Below, in pieces: positions 61,001-64,000 of a DNA stretch of 64,000 bases (positions within the stretch are counted from its first letter, which is position 1; each line of letters begins with the position of its first letter). Under the pieces are notes generated by a model. That model searched no databases, was not told the DNA's origin, and worked only from the letters and a program-made list of their open reading frames with translations. A program made the position numbers and the translations under genes. Source of the stretch: Hymenolepis diminuta (taxonomy: Eukaryota > Platyhelminthes > Cestoda > Cyclophyllidea > Hymenolepididae); NCBI GenBank assembly GCA_900708905.1, contig CAADRB010000027.1:227590-291589 (forward strand), written 5' to 3'.

Positions 61001-63945
61001 AGAGAAGTTGCTGACAACTTTATCAGCATTTTACAGGTTTCTTACCAATATCTCCTAATATCACAAGCGGTCATCAGTTTGTTAACCTCCAAGGATTTTT
61101 AACGATTCAAAATAAATTTATTATTGAATTTACGAAGTGTTGATTATTTTATTTATTCCAGAATTGACGAGAATAAGCATCTCCAAATCGGGACTAATGG
61201 AAGAAGCAGTAGTACTACTTTACCTGAACCGCAAAAGCCTCAACCCATTAATAGAACTGAGCGTTTCTTCCCCGCTACAGAACAGGTTAAACTTAAATAT
61301 GAAGGTCAGTGTACGGGGACAAATTGCTATCCACCCCATCTAATGTGCAAAATTGGTTACCCATTCTATTTTTGTAGACCGTTATCTTACATCGTCCATT
61401 CCTTCACGGAAGGATTTGTCTGCTAAAGTCTCGACAATAAAGGAAGATTATGAACCGTCTCATCCAATAATTAAACCAGTCAATGCTTCATTGGCAGAAA
61501 CTATTGTTACACGGGTCAGTTTTCTTTTGTATGTTAATTTTCGCTCTATGTACAAGAAGTGTAAAGTAAAACGACGGTCGTAGAAGAAACAAGATTCAAC
61601 TTGCTTCCCTTATATTTTAAGTTAGAAGCAAGATTTTAGAATCAGTTTTCTATTTCTTTACATTTGTCTTAACAAAGATGTACTTCTTCTAGTTTCTTAA
61701 GCAGAGAAGATTAAATGATTGATGATCAAGGGAGAAAACTGAGCATGGTAACCGCGACATCCTTCCATACGTCATTAAAATGATATGTCTTATGGCACCC
61801 ACTTTAAGATGAGAAATTATTATTACCATAACATTGTAAAAACCTATTATAAGCCCTAATGACAGGATGGTATCTGAACACGCGAGATAGTAAAACAGCC
61901 CAGTAAGTGATGAAACTGGGTGTAGCAAAAGAGTATATAATGATGTCAGATTTACTTAATTTAAATTTTGGAATTATTTGTTTGTGAAATTTCATATAAT
62001 GGGTATTGTTTACTGTGTAATACTCAAATGTTAATAAGTTCAAGATATGATCTCTTAATTTCTATATGAGTTCAGAGCTTATTGACTAGTTAATTTAATT
62101 GAATGTTCGGTTACGCCACTCTGATTCATTAGTATCTTCTTACAGTCATGATCAGGTAAATAATGCAAGTAAAGGCATCTAAAAATGGCAACGCTCATTA
62201 TATTTTTTCTGTGGTTCATGATCACCTGAATATTTCAAGTTAGTCTACATACTGCCAGAGTTGCAGTTGCTCGGAGCCTGTAGAAGAATACTTGTCATTC
62301 AAATGACCTTTTAATTATTAAGAAAGTAAATTTATTTATGCACAAATTTGGAAGGAAGGAATTGATTAACCGCTTTGTTAGTTAGTTATTAAATTTCATT
62401 CACAGATATAAGTATGGAAGAACAGTTATCGTAAAACTCAACATTCGAGGAACAATTTTTATTCAATCCTATTTTCTGCCACATTTCGTGTTTATTATGA
62501 ATCTATTATTAGTATCTTTTCTTTGATTACAAATAGTAATTTCCTGCGGGTGCCCAGTTAGTGAAATAAAAAATTCAAATACTCCGTAAATTTTAGTGTT
62601 TAACCAGTATGAGCCTTAGCTGCAACGAAAGTAATGAATGCTTTCAGTTATGATTTTCTAGTTAGAGTTGGGCCAATTAGAATTCAGCTTTTAGTGACTA
62701 AGCGATATTGGTTTAGGAAATGAACATCTTGGAGTAGTGTTCGCTAAACCAATGAAAAGAGCTTTCTATACCTTTTATTGCCGAAAACCGAAGATATTTA
62801 ATAAAATGGGACATGCAAAGCTTGTTTAAATTTATACATTCCCTTACGCAACTTTAAACTGAGTGATAATTCATTAAACCTTGGCAATTTTCGGTATTCC
62901 CATCAAAGTTGTTGTAAAAAGCTATCACTAACTAACTATGAAAGGATATTTAACCATTTTTAAGGATAATTCGGAAGATGACATAGTAAACTACTCTGGA
63001 CGAAGATACCAACAACCAACATCACAGATTCACGTAAACGGCTCCTATTTACCATCATTTGAGCCTTCAAATCTCCCACCTCCCCCGGAACCTGGATCTT
63101 CAGACAGTTTGATTGCGACACCATCAGAATCTTCCCCGTCAATAGTCACTATCCAACCACCACCTACACCTCCTCTTATTACTCTCAGCAGTAATATTGA
63201 TCAACAGCCATCGATTTCATCGATCGCCACACCACTTCCACCCCCACCACCTCCATTCCAAACTTCTTCGCCTATAGATATCTCGAACCCTCCATACCAG
63301 TTCAGATATCCTGAGGCTGTTATCGACAACGCGTCCAGCAAATCTGTGCCGAATTCAACTACGCTTTCAACAAAAAAGGCCAACAGTTCTGGTGATCTAC
63401 TGAGAAGTGATATGGACACTTACGGGCGAGGTTATGCTCAGTACGATAGTGATATAAATACTGCTGACGAAGGGGCGTTTGTTAAACCGTCGACTTCAGT
63501 AGGGTATGGATGGAAGAGTGAAATGAATATTTATGAGAGAGGAGAAAGTCGACCGAATGGTTCAAGTGATATTGATTCAGATGCTGAAATACCCTATCAG
63601 CAGTCAGATAGGTCCTTCACAAAAAGAGAGGAAAGAGAACCTTACGAGGAGTTTGATATAAAAGCTAGGGAGAAGGTATTGAGATTTCCAAAACGTGAAA
63701 CACCTAACCTCCCTCAATCAACAATTAGCATTGAGAAACGAGAGGTAAGAACCTCAGAGATAGTGCCATTGTCCCCAACGCAAATAAAAGAGGAAACAGA
63801 AATTGAACAGAATTCTACATATTCGACAATGAGACGAAGTGGAGAAAGAGAAAATGAACATCGTATGCACAAAAAATTGAAGCCAGCTTCCAACAGAACT
63901 CCCAGTGATCCGGCTCTGCGGCAACAGAAGTATGAACCGTTCTAA
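46054..63945 (+). CDS. single-PDZ-domain protein with proline-rich disordered tail
   Basis: Ten exons, all GT-AG and in phase: 46054-46083, 46513-46688, 46779-46920, 51079-51220, 52294-52482, 55505-55581, 55657-55694, 61162-61304, 61378-61514, 62965-63945. They give 684 aa. Residues 1-116 are charged (NLESWRERRRAAARAM) with a proline run. A PDZ domain spans about 123-222: IRIRLVF strand, NLGLVVG as the carboxylate-binding loop, FVIRGLVKDSMAERGNLQVG, DELLSVDN, then a helix (LTKLHQELQRL) and VEVKVFRD. The rest is low-complexity, with PPPPEPG and PLPPPPPPF stretches and charged segments, and no second domain. It is probably a cytoplasmic scaffold at membranes or junctions; I cannot name the family. 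The PDZ is split across exons 4 and 5. Exons 1 and 7 (30 and 38 bp) are the least certain; further small exons may hide in the large introns, which carry many repeats. Confidence 0.8.
48320..48490 (+). repeat. SINE-like element (PDZ gene intron 3)
   Basis: Head GACAGTGGTACAACAATAAC and GAGCTCGTCTG, then CAGAGGTCACGGTCTCAACG with GCTCATC. The body is TTGCACATTCAGTGAGCAAA, ATGACCAACCG, GATATGGCAGAATGCGACTC. The order matches the copies at 54405 and 52586. Confidence 0.55.
48735..48840 (-). repeat. dispersed repeat, tail fragment (PDZ gene intron 3)
   Basis: On the minus strand: AGTTACTCAGAGGAGAAAAC, ATGAAATTTGAGCTTAGAAA and TGTGAAACAGTGAATT, matching the tail blocks at 17690 and 49930. Confidence 0.4.
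49930..50215 (-). repeat. SINE-like element, head and tail together (PDZ gene intron 3)
   Basis: On the minus strand the head runs from 50215: AGGCATCAAAGAAAGTAAAA, then GGCCATGGGTTCAATACA as B-box-like sequence. Next are GATGGTGGCAAAGAGGCTCC and TTAAATAAGCCGGTCAATAA with GCACTGAG. The tail is CCCAGTAATTTGGAGGTTTA, GTCATGAAATTTGAACTTCG, GAACATGAG. Head and tail blocks lie on one strand in the expected order, which links the two fragment classes. Confidence 0.55.
51957..52053. repeat. AT-only low-complexity tract (PDZ gene intron 4)
   Basis: About 95 bases made almost only of A and T, rich in TATA and TATAAT steps, ending in (TA)n. Able to fold on itself; no coding or element features. Confidence 0.7.
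52586..52720 (+). repeat. SINE-like element with shortened head (PDZ gene intron 5)
   Basis: GTGGCGTAGTGGTCAGAGGT then CACGGAATCGCCACCCATCA: the A-box-like part runs straight into the post-B-box part, so the middle of the head is missing. The body GAAAGGGTGGCAGAAAACTA with GTTTCCC matches the copy at 54405. Confidence 0.5.
53430..53605 (-). repeat. SINE-like element, body (PDZ gene intron 5)
   Basis: On the minus strand: GATGTCCACCAGTGGATAAC, AATAACCAACCACATAGGTT, GACAGAAGTCGAGTTTCTTA, GCTGAGTATTTGAAAACGCT and TTCCTAAATAGACTTGG. The end matches the copies at 35063 and 7405. Confidence 0.5.
54240..54608 (-). repeat. SINE-like element, long copy with head, body and tail (PDZ gene intron 5)
   Basis: On the minus strand from 54608: GCGCCAGTGATGCCTCAGTT, TTGCTCGTCTG, B-box-like GAGTTCAATGCCC (54563-54551), CATCGGTGCACATC, ATGTCCAACCGCAATG. 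The body is CATCAAGAGGGTGGCAAAAC, TCAAGTTTCTCATATGATAG and GATGAGTGTTGGAATG. The tail follows from about 54345: GGTATGCTTGAATGCTCAAT, TAAATAAACTGATCAACAAG, TTCTGAA and TAGCTAGGAATAATTGGGGA. It is the fullest copy in the window. Confidence 0.6.
54680..54865 (-). repeat. SINE-like element (PDZ gene intron 5)
   Basis: On the minus strand: AAATAACACGCTATCACTAT, a near-ideal B-box GGTTCAACTCCCGG (54812-54799 region), then ATTGGTCAAAAGAGGGGCAA, CAAAATGTTAGCTTCTCATT with CG. The head differs from the other copies but the body is shared. It lies directly next to the copy at 54240-54608 in the same orientation. Confidence 0.5.
55142..55166. repeat. (TA)n microsatellite
   Basis: About twelve perfect TA units inside PDZ gene intron 5. 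Likely length-variable. Confidence 0.9.
55695..61161. other. PDZ gene intron 7, 5.5 kb
   Basis: Largest intron in the window. AT-rich with simple tracts (57200-57240 and 59760-59815). The less AT-rich part at 57240-57470 has no recognisable frame. No nested gene is supported; short open frames have no family features. Confidence 0.5.
62050..62135 (-). repeat. dispersed repeat, tail fragment (PDZ gene intron 9)
   Basis: On the minus strand: GTGGCGTAACCGAACATTCA, ATTAAATTAACTAGTCAATA and AGCTCTGAACTC. Same block as at 1390 (+) and 54300 (-). Confidence 0.45.
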
Positions 63946-64000
63946 CTAGAGTATGCAAAATAATCCCAGTATTTGCTTTAATTTACTTTTTTATTTAAGC
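63946..64000. other. 3' flank of PDZ gene
   Basis: Only 55 bases remain after the stop. No polyadenylation signal is seen before the window ends. Confidence 0.5.

Overview
The window looks like draft nuclear DNA of a parasitic flatworm, most likely a tapeworm. The DNA is AT-rich, there is one 32-base N gap, and genes are far apart. Introns are either tiny (33, 33, 35 and 37 bp) or large (up to about 5.5 kb). One gene has a polypyrimidine-AG acceptor two bases before its ATG, as expected where a spliced leader is added. I could not test the species assignment.

Layout from left to right. The window opens inside a dead mariner transposon (1-480). Two intronless SLC46-type transporter genes follow in tandem on the + strand (1691-3295 and 8328-9791). 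The transcription elongation factor SPT5 lies on the minus strand in nine exons (21725 down to 12719). The apoptosis inhibitor API5 starts head-to-head with it, only 377 bp away, on the + strand (22103-25114, four exons). Then come, all on the minus strand, an ankyrin-like single-exon gene (27957-28739), the tRNA adenosine deaminase subunit ADAT2 (30216-30757, two exons) and an RNF115/RNF126-type RING-H2 ubiquitin ligase (42531-43369, three exons). The right end is one long + strand gene for a single-PDZ protein with a proline-rich tail (46054-63945, ten exons).

The gene models were built by hand: exons were joined only where GT-AG sites and reading phase agreed across every junction. This gave SPT5 of 862 aa, API5 of 512 aa, ADAT2 of 168 aa, the RING protein of 221 aa and the PDZ protein of 684 aa. 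The genes are mostly unrelated housekeeping functions (transcription, tRNA editing, ubiquitin ligation, cell survival, transport), so no operon-like pathway is apparent. The only close regulatory pairing is SPT5/API5.

The space between genes and the large introns carry many degenerate copies of one dispersed repeat. It has a tRNA-like head with A-box- and B-box-like motifs, and a body shared among copies. I read it as a tRNA-derived SINE family and regard it as the least expected thing in the window. A 314-bp solo-LTR-like segment (39981-40294) is a second candidate mobile element. I saw no intact tRNA gene, rRNA gene or CRISPR array.
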